Both the position numbers and the translations under genes were made by a program. A stretch of 43,181 nt of DNA from CAZVAR01 sp964625225 (GTDB lineage Bacteria > Pseudomonadota > Alphaproteobacteria > JAJUGE01), in contig CAZVAR010000014.1 of assembly GCA_964625225.1 (NCBI GenBank), forward strand, positions 1-43,181, written 5' to 3'. A model generated the notes under the pieces. The model was not told the DNA's origin, searched no databases, and saw nothing but the letters and a program-made list of their open reading frames with translations. Of this stretch, positions 8,205 through 16,313 are shown one piece after another; positions within the stretch are counted from its first letter, which is position 1; the number at the start of each line of letters is the position of its first letter.

Positions 8205-9827
8205 ATGCTGTTCCATTCCTGGGAGTTCCTGCTGGTCTTTCTCCCGCTGACCCTGTGCGGGGCCCTGCTGCTGGCCAAGGTCAGCCAGCGCCTGGCGCTG
8301 GGCTGGCTGGCCGCCGCCTCGCTGCTGTTCTACAGCGCCTGGCGGCCGGCTTATCTGCCGATTCTCCTGGCTTCGGTCGTCCTGAACTTCCTGGTCGGGG
8401 TGCGCCTCGCGCGGCGGCCGAGCGCGGCATGGCTCGCCGGCGGCATCGCCGCCAATCTGGGGCTGCTGGGCTTCTTCAAATATGGCGGGTTCCTGACCGA
8501 CAACGTGAACCTGGCGCTGGGGACCGGCTTCTCCTTTCCCGATCTGCTGCTGCCGCTCGGCATCTCCTTCTTCACCTTCCAGCAGATCGCCTATCTCGTC
8601 GACGTGCAGCAGGGCGCGACGCGGGAGCGCCGGTTCATCGACTATTGCGTGTTCGTGACCTTCTTCCCGCAGCTCATCGCCGGGCCGATCGTGCACCACA
8701 GCGTGCTGCTGCCGCAGTTGAAGGGGCGGCGCGCCCTGGTCTTCGACCTGGAGGATCTGGCGGTCGGCCTGACCGCCCTTGTCATCGGACTGTTCAAGAA
8801 GATCGTCGTCGCCGACAGTCTCGCGCCCTATGCCAACCGGGTCTTCGACGCGGCGGCCGCCGGCGCCGAGCCGGCGCTGCTCGACAGCTGGATGGGGGCG
8901 ACCGCCTTCACGCTGCAGCTCTATTTCGACTTCTCCGGCTATTCCGACATGGCGATCGGCCTCGGCCGCATGTTCGGCGTGCGCCTGCCGATCAATTTCA
9001 ACTCGCCGTTCAAGGCCGCGAGCATCATCGAGTTCTGGGAGCGCTGGCACATCACGCTGACCCGGTTCCTGACCGCTTATGTCTACAATCCGATCCTGAT
9101 GCGGCTGACCCGCAGGTGGATGCGGAGCGGCCGACCGATGCCGCGGCGGTCGTCGTTCACGGCCGCCTCCTTTGCGGTGCTGGTCGCGACTCCGACCCTC
9201 GTCACCATGGGGCTGGCCGGAATCTGGCACGGTGCCGGATACCAGTTCATCGTGTTCGGCCTGCTCCACGGCGTCTATCTGACGGCCAATCATGCTTGGC
9301 GGGTGCTGCGGCTGCGGCTGGGCCTGCGGTCGCGCGGCGATGCGGCGGCGCGGCGCGCGGGGATGCTGGCGACCTTCGCGGCCGTCGTCCTGTCGCTGGT
9401 CTTCTTCCGGTCGGAGAGTCTGGTGCAGGCGCAGGCGATCGTGCTCGGCATGATCGGGGCGAACGGCATCGTCCTGCCGGCTGGGCTGGTCGACCTGCTG
9501 CCGCTGGCCGGGCTCGGGTTCCTGGCGGCACCCGACCCGGCGGCCGCGACCCTGCTGCCCGACCGCTTCGCGCTGGTGCTGGCGGCGCTGCTGCTCGCGG
9601 TCTGGTCCCTGCCCAACACGCAGGAGTGGCTGGCGCCGTTCGCCGTCGACCCCGAGCTGCGGCCGACGGCCGCCGCGATGCCTGCCGCCGTCTCCGGGGG
9701 CCTCCGGGCGTGGCGTCACTGGCGGCCGAACGTCGCCTGCGGCGCCGGCATCGGGGCGGCGCTGTACATGGTGGTGGTTCAGCTCGCGTCCGATGCGCCG
9801 AAGGAATTCCTCTACTTCAACTTCTGA
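8205..9827 (+). CDS. MBOAT-family membrane O-acyltransferase (AlgI/DltB-like)
   Basis: A polytopic membrane protein of 540 residues opening with the AlgI/DltB signature 'MLFHSWEFLLVFLPLTL'. Other family blocks are 'LLPLGISFFTFQQIAYLVDV', 'FPQLIAGPIVHHSVLLPQL', 'QLYFDFSGYSDMAIGLGRMFG', and the catalytic region with H282 in 'FWERWHITLTRFL' and H342 in 'GIWHGAGYQF'. Such proteins move acyl groups across or within the membrane from a thioester carrier to a polysaccharide or teichoic acid, as DltB does with D-alanyl-DltC. The ACP gene directly upstream gives an obvious donor. No alginate genes are nearby. The region after H282 lacks the 'LGG' common in AlgI. The acceptor cannot be read from sequence; the Wzi/CapD genes further along suggest the cell makes a surface polysaccharide. 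Confidence 0.93.
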   Translation: MLFHSWEFLLVFLPLTLCGALLLAKVSQRLALGWLAAASLLFYSAWRPAYLPILLASVVLNFLVGVRLARRPSAAWLAGGIAANLGLLGFFKYGGFLTDNVNLALGTGFSFPDLLLPLGISFFTFQQIAYLVDVQQGATRERRFIDYCVFVTFFPQLIAGPIVHHSVLLPQLKGRRALVFDLEDLAVGLTALVIGLFKKIVVADSLAPYANRVFDAAAAGAEPALLDSWMGATAFTLQLYFDFSGYSDMAIGLGRMFGVRLPINFNSPFKAASIIEFWERWHITLTRFLTAYVYNPILMRLTRRWMRSGRPMPRRSSFTAASFAVLVATPTLVTMGLAGIWHGAGYQFIVFGLLHGVYLTANHAWRVLRLRLGLRSRGDAAARRAGMLATFAAVVLSLVFFRSESLVQAQAIVLGMIGANGIVLPAGLVDLLPLAGLGFLAAPDPAAATLLPDRFALVLAALLLAVWSLPNTQEWLAPFAVDPELRPTAAAMPAAVSGGLRAWRHWRPNVACGAGIGAALYMVVVQLASDAPKEFLYFNF

Positions 9828-9859
9828 CGGGTCGGGGGGACCCAGGGTCTGTCGTACTC

Positions 9860-11023
9860 GTGGATGATGGATCGCGAATTCGGGACAGGAGGGCCGGGAT
9901 CTACATCTCCGCGGTCCTGGCCGGCTTTCTCGCGATCGCGGCCCTGGTGCTGGGTGTGAACCTGCTGGTGGACCCGTTCTGGTACGCCGCGGGCAACCAG
10001 CTGCACGGCGAGAACTATCCCTTCAACGAACGCGTCGCTAAGGCCAACCGGCTGATCCGGACCGGCGGGGAACAGTACAACTGCCTCCTGCTCGGCAGCT
10101 CCACCTCCACCCTCGTCCACGAGGATGCGGTCGACGGCTACACCTGCTTCAACTTCAGCGTCTCGCTCGGGAACATCGCGGAATATGTCGAACTTGCGAA
10201 GTTCGCGAAGTCGCAGGGCGTTCTGCCGCGGTTGGTGATCGTGGGACTCGACGCGCACAATTTCCGGACCGACTTCCCGCTCACGGTCGATCTTCCGGAC
10301 TTTCTGGAGGAGGAGGCGCAGCCGCCCCACCCCATCTCGACCTACACGTCGCTGCAGTCGCTCTATCTGTCGCTGCGGACGATGATGCGCGACAACCCCT
10401 ACCGGCGCTTCTATGACGAGCATTTCGAAGCGCAGTTCCGGGCGAACGCCGGGCAGTACCAGCCTCCCCGCTCCGAGCTCCACTGCGACCCGTTCGGGAC
10501 CCTGCCCTCGATCGACGTGCATCGGCTCGGGCCGTTCGGCCGCGATCTCGGCCCCTGGATCACGGCCCTGCGCGCCGTTTTCCCGGAGGCGACCCTGATC
10601 GGCTATCTGCCGCCGGTCAGCCCCTACTACCGCGTCTACCAGCTCGAGTTCGGACTCCTGGACGCCTTCACGACGGCGGTCCACCTCTCGGCCATGCGCT
10701 TCGACCGGTTCTACGATCTTTCGCTTCCCTCGGAGCTGACCGCCGACCTCTCCAGAACCTACGACGGCGTGCACTACGCCCCGGAAGTGCACCGCAAGCT
10801 GATCCCGTATCTGCTCTCCGACCGCGAGGGGGATGCCGTCGCCCGCGTCGACAGGATCTCGCTGGGCCGATATCAGCTGCGCGTGTTCGGTGAGGTCCGG
10901 GACTTTGCGGAGGAGCACCGCCTGCTGCTGCGAATGGACCCGCGGCAGGAGCGGGCCCAGCTTGCGAAGATCGATTGCGGTGCCGGCCTTCCCTCGGGCG
11001 CCGCAGGCGGCCGGCCGTCCTGA
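9860..11023 (+). CDS. Membrane-anchored SGNH-like protein, MBOAT partner
   Basis: 387 residues with an N-terminal membrane anchor (about 14-33, 'YISAVLAGFLAIAALVLG') and a large extracytoplasmic domain. Two SGNH-like landmarks are visible: 'LLLGSSTSTLV' with the candidate nucleophile among S80/S81/S83, and 'YDGVHYAPEVH' with D302 and H305 as the C-terminal Asp-His pair. Proteins of this kind follow MBOAT genes and complete acyl transfer onto the glycan (AlgX/AlgJ logic). This one is not recognisably AlgX or AlgJ. The only plausible start is GTG 9860, because an upstream open frame overlaps the MBOAT gene in a different frame. It is the last gene of the six-gene run. Function is inferred from fold landmarks and context. 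Confidence 0.75.
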   Translation: MDDGSRIRDRRAGIYISAVLAGFLAIAALVLGVNLLVDPFWYAAGNQLHGENYPFNERVAKANRLIRTGGEQYNCLLLGSSTSTLVHEDAVDGYTCFNFSVSLGNIAEYVELAKFAKSQGVLPRLVIVGLDAHNFRTDFPLTVDLPDFLEEEAQPPHPISTYTSLQSLYLSLRTMMRDNPYRRFYDEHFEAQFRANAGQYQPPRSELHCDPFGTLPSIDVHRLGPFGRDLGPWITALRAVFPEATLIGYLPPVSPYYRVYQLEFGLLDAFTTAVHLSAMRFDRFYDLSLPSELTADLSRTYDGVHYAPEVHRKLIPYLLSDREGDAVARVDRISLGRYQLRVFGEVRDFAEEHRLLLRMDPRQERAQLAKIDCGAGLPSGAAGGRPS

Positions 11024-11044
11024 ACCGGGTCCCAGGCGCGCCGC

Positions 11045-11554
11045 TCAGGCGGCCGTCGGCCCGCGACGGAGACGGTGCAGGGCGCCGCGCAGCGCGCGGG
11101 CGAAGTCCGCCCGCTCCTCGGGCGTAAGGAAGCTGCCGATGGTGAGGTGCTGCCCGTGGCTCGAAAGCGTGAGCCGGCTCTCGTGCCGCGGCGGATCGTC
11201 CATCTCGACCCGCAGCCAGAACGGCGGGAAGGTCCAGGTCCGGGCGGTGCCGCCCGGCTCGACGCGCTGCACGGTCAGGCGACGTGTCGTCAGCCGGACC
11301 GTCTCATAGAGGCGGGCCTGACGGTAACTCCGATGGAAGCACCAGGCGAGCAGCAGCACGTCGAGGCCGAAAAAGCCGAACACGGGCCAGGCACCCATGA
11401 TCGTGAACAATATGCCGGCGGCGAAGCTGATGCCGGAGACGGCCCCCATCAGGATCCAGAATCCGGAGGGCGACAAGCTCCGGTGCGGGTAGAGCACCGC
11501 GTCGAACAGCACCGGCTCGGCGGCACCGTGCTGGCAGGGGCCGGGTTCGGTCAT
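11045..11554 (-). CDS. DUF2244 membrane protein
   Basis: 169 residues with two close transmembrane segments (about 33-56 and 60-78, 'GFWILMGAVSGISFAAG' and 'GFFGLDVLLLAWCF') and a C-terminal cytoplasmic beta-rich domain with 'TVQRVEPGGTARTWTFPPFWLRVE'. This is the arrangement of the DUF2244 family, common in Alphaproteobacteria and often found beside nth, as here (divergent, 89 bases apart). Biochemical function is unknown. The start ATG at 11554 is preferred over longer in-frame extensions, which are low-complexity. Confidence 0.87.
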   Translation of the reverse strand: MTEPGPCQHGAAEPVLFDAVLYPHRSLSPSGFWILMGAVSGISFAAGILFTIMGAWPVFGFFGLDVLLLAWCFHRSYRQARLYETVRLTTRRLTVQRVEPGGTARTWTFPPFWLRVEMDDPPRHESRLTLSSHGQHLTIGSFLTPEERADFARALRGALHRLRRGPTAA

Positions 11555-11643
11555 GGCGCGGCATGATATAGGTCGAGCGCCGCGGCGGCCAAGCGCGCTT
11601 GCGCATTGTCGCCGCCCTGCGGCGGCCCTACACTCGCCGTGCC

Positions 11644-12360
11644 ATGGAGCCCGCCCAAATTGAGACCTTCTTCGATCGCCTCGCCGCCGCCCTGCCGGAG
11701 CCCAAGAGCGAGCTCGAATACACCAATCCCTATACACTGCTGGTCGCCGTCGTCCTGTCGGCGCAGGCGACCGACGCTGGCGTCAACAAGGCCACGCGCA
11801 CCCTGTTCGCCGTCGCCGACACGCCGGAGAAGATGCTGGCGCTCGGCGAGGAGGGGCTGAAGCGGCACATCCGGACGATCGGCCTGTTCAACAGCAAGGC
11901 GAAGAACATCATTGCCCTCAGCCGTATCCTGGTCGAGGAGCATGGCGGCGAGGTGCCGCGCGACCGCGAGGCCCTGGAACGGCTGCCGGGGGTCGGGCGC
12001 AAAACCGCCAATGTGGTGCTGAACGTCGCGTTCGGGGTCCCGACCATCGCCGTCGACACGCACATCTTCCGGGTCTGCAACCGGACGGGCCTGGCGCCGG
12101 GGCGCACGCCGCGGGCGGTCGAGGAGAAGCTCGAGGAAGTCGTGCCGGCGCACCGAAAGCTGCATGCGCATCACTGGCTGATCCTGCACGGCCGCTATGT
12201 CTGCAAGGCCCGCAAACCGGACTGTCCGGTCTGTGTGGTGCGGGATCTCTGCGACTACGAGCCGAAGACGAAGCTTGCGGAAAGCGCTTCGCGCGAGGCT
12301 GCCGGCCTCAGCGCCGCGCCGATACCGGTTCGGGCAGCGCGTCCCGCCCGTTCGCGATGA
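11644..12360 (+). CDS. nth: Endonuclease III
   Basis: A bifunctional DNA glycosylase/AP lyase of 238 residues for oxidised pyrimidines in base-excision repair. The helix-hairpin-helix 'LPGVGRKTANVVL' carries the Schiff-base lysine K120, and the catalytic aspartate is D138 in 'VDTHIFRV'. A 4Fe-4S cluster is ligated by C187, C194, C197 and C203, with the exact C-x6-C-x2-C-x5-C spacing. About 30 residues follow the cluster, a tail longer than in E. coli. The last 53 bases overlap the 3' end of the convergent EI24-like gene. Confidence 0.96.
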   Translation: MEPAQIETFFDRLAAALPEPKSELEYTNPYTLLVAVVLSAQATDAGVNKATRTLFAVADTPEKMLALGEEGLKRHIRTIGLFNSKAKNIIALSRILVEEHGGEVPRDREALERLPGVGRKTANVVLNVAFGVPTIAVDTHIFRVCNRTGLAPGRTPRAVEEKLEEVVPAHRKLHAHHWLILHGRYVCKARKPDCPVCVVRDLCDYEPKTKLAESASREAAGLSAAPIPVRAARPARSR

Positions 12361-13423
12361 TCGCAGCGTAGCACCAGATCCCCGCCTCGCGATCCGCGCG
12401 CCGCCCTCGGGTCTTGACGTAGATCACCTTGAAGTCGTCGGCCTCGGCATAGAGGTAAAGATCGAGCACGCAGGTATCGGAGGTGTACTGCCAGACCCGG
12501 GCCGGACCTTCGCGCCGCACCAGCTCGGGTGCGCCGAGCCGGTTCCGGACGTCGATCTGGCCGAGGCCGAGCAACTCACCCGGATCGGGCGGCATCTCCG
12601 GGCCGATGATGCGGGCTGCCTGCGCTCCGGCCCCGACCGGGCCGCCGGGCAGGCTCGCCGTCTCGAACCGGGCGGCGGCGATGATGAGCGCTGCAAGCAG
12701 CATGGTCGCCAGCACCGCGCGGCCCCGGCCGTTGCCCGCCGTCGGCTGGTCGGCCCGGTCCTGAAGGCGCCGGAACCGGTGCAGCATGAGGGCGGTGCCG
12801 ATTACCGGAGCCGTGAGATTGACGAACGGGATCGAGAACAGCGCGGCGATGACCGCGCCGGTCAGCCAGACTTGGCTCCGATTACGGCGCCGCAGGGTCC
12901 GCGCCTCGCGCGGCTCCAGCCGGCGCAGCGCCACGGTCTCGAAATATTCCCGCCCGAGCAGCCAGCCGTTGACCAGGTAGAACAGCGCGAGGTTCAGCGG
13001 CGGCACGAAGATGAGCGCGAGGTAGACCGGCAGCAGCAGCAGGTTGACCGCGAGCACGGTCAGGAGAAGCTGCAGAGTGGTGACAATCAGCTCGCCCCAG
13101 CTCTGCGGCCGCGGCTCCGGCAGGTCTGGGTAGTACCGGCTCTCCACCGCCTGCGCCACGTCCTCCAACAGCAGGCCCTGGATCGCCATCGCGAAGGACG
13201 GGAACAGCAGGATCGCGATCCAGGCGAACGCGATCCAGCCGAGTACGTCGACCAGCCGGTCGAGCCAAGTGAGTTCGAACAGGCTGAACGACGTCAACGC
13301 CCAGGCGACCGCCGCCACGAGCCCGACGTAGAGCAGCGCGGCGAGCAGCAGACTGACCCCCAGCACCTTCAGGAAGCGCCGGTCGGGAAGCTGCCTCAGT
13401 GTCCTCAGCAGATCCTTCAGCAA
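12308..13423 (-). CDS. EI24/CysZ-like membrane protein fused to SmpA-like domain
   Basis: 371 residues. Residues 15-215 contain four to five membrane segments of the EI24 (CysZ-like) family, with 'FPSFAMAIQGLLLEDVAQAVE' and 'NGWLLGREYFETVALRR' as family marks. A further hydrophobic segment at 236-252 is followed by a soluble domain (about 280-355) with 'LGLGQIDVRNRLGAPELVRREGPARVWQY' in two stretches, resembling the SmpA/OmlA (BamE-type) fold usually found in small lipoproteins. In relatives these two parts are, to my recollection, separate proteins, so this looks like a gene fusion. EI24/CysZ members are linked to sulfate or small-solute permeation; no substrate is evident here. Its 3' end overlaps nth. 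Confidence 0.8.
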   Translation of the reverse strand: MLKDLLRTLRQLPDRRFLKVLGVSLLLAALLYVGLVAAVAWALTSFSLFELTWLDRLVDVLGWIAFAWIAILLFPSFAMAIQGLLLEDVAQAVESRYYPDLPEPRPQSWGELIVTTLQLLLTVLAVNLLLLPVYLALIFVPPLNLALFYLVNGWLLGREYFETVALRRLEPREARTLRRRNRSQVWLTGAVIAALFSIPFVNLTAPVIGTALMLHRFRRLQDRADQPTAGNGRGRAVLATMLLAALIIAAARFETASLPGGPVGAGAQAARIIGPEMPPDPGELLGLGQIDVRNRLGAPELVRREGPARVWQYTSDTCVLDLYLYAEADDFKVIYVKTRGRRADREAGIWCYAAIIANGRDALPEPVSARR

Positions 13424-13575
13424 CGCGCGAGACTCTCGCTACGGAGTACCGGGCAGACATAAAGCCCGGCGGCGGCGGCGTCCAGGGCGCCGGGTCCCAC
13501 GTTGTTCCCGGTCTTCCACGGCCGGTATACTCCGTCGCGCCTGCGACGGGCAGGCGCGAGGAACGGAGGAGCCGA

Positions 13576-14568
13576 ATGGTCGAAACGGCGCTCGACGTGC
13601 TGGGGGTGGGGAATGCCATCGTCGATGTGTTTGCGCATACGGATGACGCCTTCCTGGCACGGCACGGGCTGCCCAAGGGGGCGATGACGCTGATCGACGC
13701 CGAGCGGGCGGTGACGCTTTACGAGTCGATGGGACCCGGCCTGGAGATGTCCGGCGGGTCGGCCGGCAACACGATCGCGGGGCTCGCCTCGCTCGGCGCC
13801 CGCTGCGCCTATGTCGGCCGGGTGCGCGACGACCAGCTCGGCGACATTTTCCGCCATGACATCCGTGCGCTCGGGGTCGCGTTCGATACGCCGGCGGCGA
13901 CGGAAGGGCCGCCGACCGCCCGCTGCCTGGTGTTCGTGACGCCGGACGCGCAGCGGACCATGGCGACCTTCCTCGGGGTCTGCACGCAACTGTCGCCGGA
14001 GGACATCGACGAGGACGCGATCGCACGCGCGCAAGTGACCTACCTCGAAGGCTATCTGTGGGACGACCCGCGCGCCAAGACGGCGATGGTCAAGGCGGCG
14101 ACTGCGGCGCGACGGGCGGGGCGCAAGGTCGCCTTCACTCTGTCCGACCCGTTCTGCGTCGACCGGCATCGCGACGAGTTCCGGCGGCTGCTCCGCGAGC
14201 ATGTCGACATCCTGTTCGCCAACGAGGCGGAGATCAAATCCCTTTATCGGGTAGATACCTTCGATGCGGCGCTGGCTGCGGTCCGGCGCGACTGCGGGTT
14301 TGCCGCGCTGACCCGGAGCGAGAAGGGATCGGTGATCGTCGCCGGCGAAACGGTGCATGTCGTCCCGGCCGAGCCGGTGGCGCAGGTCGTGGACACGACC
14401 GGCGCCGGCGACCTCTACGCGGCGGGCTTCCTCTACGGCCTGACCAAGGGGCGGGACCTCGCGACCTGCGGCCGCATGGGCGCCATCTGCGCCGCTGAAA
14501 TCATCTCCCACGTCGGTGCTCGCCCGGAGATGCCGCTCGCCGAGCTGGTGCAGCAGAGGCTGGGATAG
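13576..14568 (+). CDS. PfkB-family adenosine kinase
   Basis: 330 residues of the ribokinase-like fold. 'VLGVGNAIVDVFAHTDD' at the N-terminus, 'MSGGSAGNTIAGLASLGA' for nucleoside recognition, and the PfkB signature 'DTTGAGDLYAAGFLYG' with catalytic D279 and the anion hole are all present. The N-terminal pattern matches alphaproteobacterial adenosine kinases, which convert adenosine from S-adenosylhomocysteine breakdown to AMP; another sugar kinase of the family cannot be excluded. The ATG at 13576 has GGAGG in 'cggaggagccg' just upstream. The gene is divergent from the EI24-like gene. Confidence 0.87.
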   Translation: MVETALDVLGVGNAIVDVFAHTDDAFLARHGLPKGAMTLIDAERAVTLYESMGPGLEMSGGSAGNTIAGLASLGARCAYVGRVRDDQLGDIFRHDIRALGVAFDTPAATEGPPTARCLVFVTPDAQRTMATFLGVCTQLSPEDIDEDAIARAQVTYLEGYLWDDPRAKTAMVKAATAARRAGRKVAFTLSDPFCVDRHRDEFRRLLREHVDILFANEAEIKSLYRVDTFDAALAAVRRDCGFAALTRSEKGSVIVAGETVHVVPAEPVAQVVDTTGAGDLYAAGFLYGLTKGRDLATCGRMGAICAAEIISHVGARPEMPLAELVQQRLG

Positions 14569-14635
14569 CCGCGCGCTCGGGTGCGCTTCGGCCGACGGCT
14601 GTACGCGGCCGCGGGCGGCAGTGTAAGAGGGACGC

Positions 14636-15985
14636 ATGATCGGTCCGTCCCTCCCGAGCCGCCGGCGCGAATGGCTCCGCGCCGCAGCCGTCTACGGCGA
14701 GCCGCGCGTGCTCGCTGTCGTCTTGCTCGGCTTCGCCAGCGGCCTGCCGCTACTGTTAACCGCCTCGACGCTGGCGATCCGGCTGACCGAAGTCGGCGTC
14801 GACAAGACGACGATCGGCCTGTTCGCCCTGGTCGGCGTGCCCTACAGCCTGAAGTTCGTGTGGGCGCCGCTGATGGACCGGGTGCGGCTGCCCGTGCTGA
14901 CCCGGGCTTTCGGCCGGCGCCGCGGCTGGATGCTTCTGACCCAGTTCGCGCTGATCGCGGCCCTGGTCGGCCTCGGCGCGGCGCGGCCGGCGCAGGAACC
15001 GGGCCTGACCGCGCTGCTCGCCGTCGTCGTGGCGTTCTGCTCGGCGAGCCAGGACATCGTCATCGACGCCTTCCGCGTCGAGATCCTGGAGGAGCGGCAG
15101 CAAGGGGCCGGCGCAGCGGCGATCGTGTTCGGCTACCGTATGGCCATTCTCGTGGCCGGCGCCGGCGCGCTCTATCTTGCGACCGCGGTGAGCTGGTTCT
15201 GGGTCTATACGGCGATGGCCGCGCTGGTCCTGGTCGGCGTCGCGACGGTGCTGCTGACGCCGGAGCCGGCACATCGCCCCGCGCCGGAGACGCTGGAGCG
15301 CGAGCGGCGCGTCGGGATGGCGCTGGGCGGGGCCGGGGCGTGGCTCTACGGTACGGTGGTCGCGCCGTTCGCCGACTTCATGCGCCGGCGCGGCTGGCTC
15401 GCCATCCTCGCCTTCATCCTGCTCTACAAGTTCGGCGACGCCCTGGCCGGCGTGATGGCCAACCCGTTCTACATCGAGATCGGCTTCTCCAAGATCGAGA
15501 TCGCCAATATCAGCAAGCTCTACGGCCTGGCGGCGACCCTGGTCGGCGGCTTCTTCGGAGGGCTGCTGGTCAGCCGCTGGGGCATCGTGCCCAGCCTGTT
15601 CGTCTGCGGCGTCCTGCAGATGGTTTCCAACGCGGTGTTCGCCCTGCAGGCGGTGGTCGGGCACGACATTGTCATGCTGATGGTAACGATCGGCTTCGAG
15701 AATCTGTCCGGCGGCATGGGGACCGCGGCTTTCGTGGCCTATTTGTCCAGCCTCTGCAACACCGCCTACACGGCCACCCAGTACGCGCTGCTGTCCTCGC
15801 TGATGTCGGTGGCGCGGACGACGCTGGCTTCGCCCGCCGGATGGCTCGCGGAGCGCTTCGATTGGGTCGGCTTCTTTCTGCTGACCACAGTCGCCGCGAT
15901 TCCCGGGCTGCTGCTGCTGGCCTGGATGAGCCGCCGCTTTCCCGCCCCGGGGCCGGCGCTCGCCGGAGGCTCGCCGGCGGAGTGA
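14636..15985 (+). CDS. AmpG-like MFS permease
   Basis: 449 residues with twelve predicted membrane helices. The opening 'LLGFASGLPLLLTASTLAIRLTEVGVD' and 'GVPYSLKFVWAPLMDRV' are typical of AmpG, the inner-membrane importer of anhydromuropeptides for peptidoglycan recycling. 'QDIVIDAFRVEIL' in helix 4 and 'AYLSSLCNTAYTATQYALLSSL' in the C-terminal half also fit. A recognised ribosome site (AGAGGG) precedes the ATG at 14636. It lies 67 bases downstream of adenosine kinase, probably in the same transcript. No beta-lactamase or other recycling gene is near, so the role rests on family resemblance. Confidence 0.88.
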   Translation: MIGPSLPSRRREWLRAAAVYGEPRVLAVVLLGFASGLPLLLTASTLAIRLTEVGVDKTTIGLFALVGVPYSLKFVWAPLMDRVRLPVLTRAFGRRRGWMLLTQFALIAALVGLGAARPAQEPGLTALLAVVVAFCSASQDIVIDAFRVEILEERQQGAGAAAIVFGYRMAILVAGAGALYLATAVSWFWVYTAMAALVLVGVATVLLTPEPAHRPAPETLERERRVGMALGGAGAWLYGTVVAPFADFMRRRGWLAILAFILLYKFGDALAGVMANPFYIEIGFSKIEIANISKLYGLAATLVGGFFGGLLVSRWGIVPSLFVCGVLQMVSNAVFALQAVVGHDIVMLMVTIGFENLSGGMGTAAFVAYLSSLCNTAYTATQYALLSSLMSVARTTLASPAGWLAERFDWVGFFLLTTVAAIPGLLLLAWMSRRFPAPGPALAGGSPAE

Positions 15986-16313
15986 GGGAAAGGGGCGCCG
16001 GCGGGATCACGAGGATCATCGCGAATCCGGCCGTCGAAGCGCCGCCGAGAGTCTTGACTTTTTTCCTAAAGCATTTCATTCTCGCGAAACCGATCGGGGC
16101 GGAGCCTCAGGCCACGCCCTGTTCGCACCGCCGTCGTCATCAGACTCGCATCCGGTGATCGAATGTTGACATCGGAGCCGTCGAAAAGGCGGCGAAAGAT
16201 GGCGTTTGTGTACGGATGTTGACGTTTTGAAAGATCGGGCCCGCATCGATCCCCGGGGGAAGCGGTCGCCATCCTCCCGACCTTCCCCGGTTTCCCGCTT
16301 CGTCGGAGTCCCC
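15986..16313. other. Non-coding stretch upstream of alanine dehydrogenase remnant
   Basis: 328 bases with no credible gene, relatively AT-richer than the surroundings. It contains TTGAC at three places ('gtcttgacttttttcc' near 16054, 'tgttgacatcgg' near 16165 and 'tgttgacgtttt' near 16217), any of which could be the -35 of the ancestral ald promoter, but no matching -10 is convincing. Confidence 0.4.

Noticed and set aside
7815..9719. A minus-strand open frame of over 600 codons opposite the FkbH-like, ACP and MBOAT genes
   Set aside because: It is Arg/Gln/Glu-rich with no domain, lies antisense to three genes with strong family motifs, and is expected by chance in GC-rich DNA.
8051..9859. 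An in-frame upstream extension of the SGNH-like gene of about 600 codons
   Set aside because: It overlaps ACP and MBOAT in another frame and has low-complexity Arg/Gly/Ala content; only the part after GTG 9860 resembles a protein.
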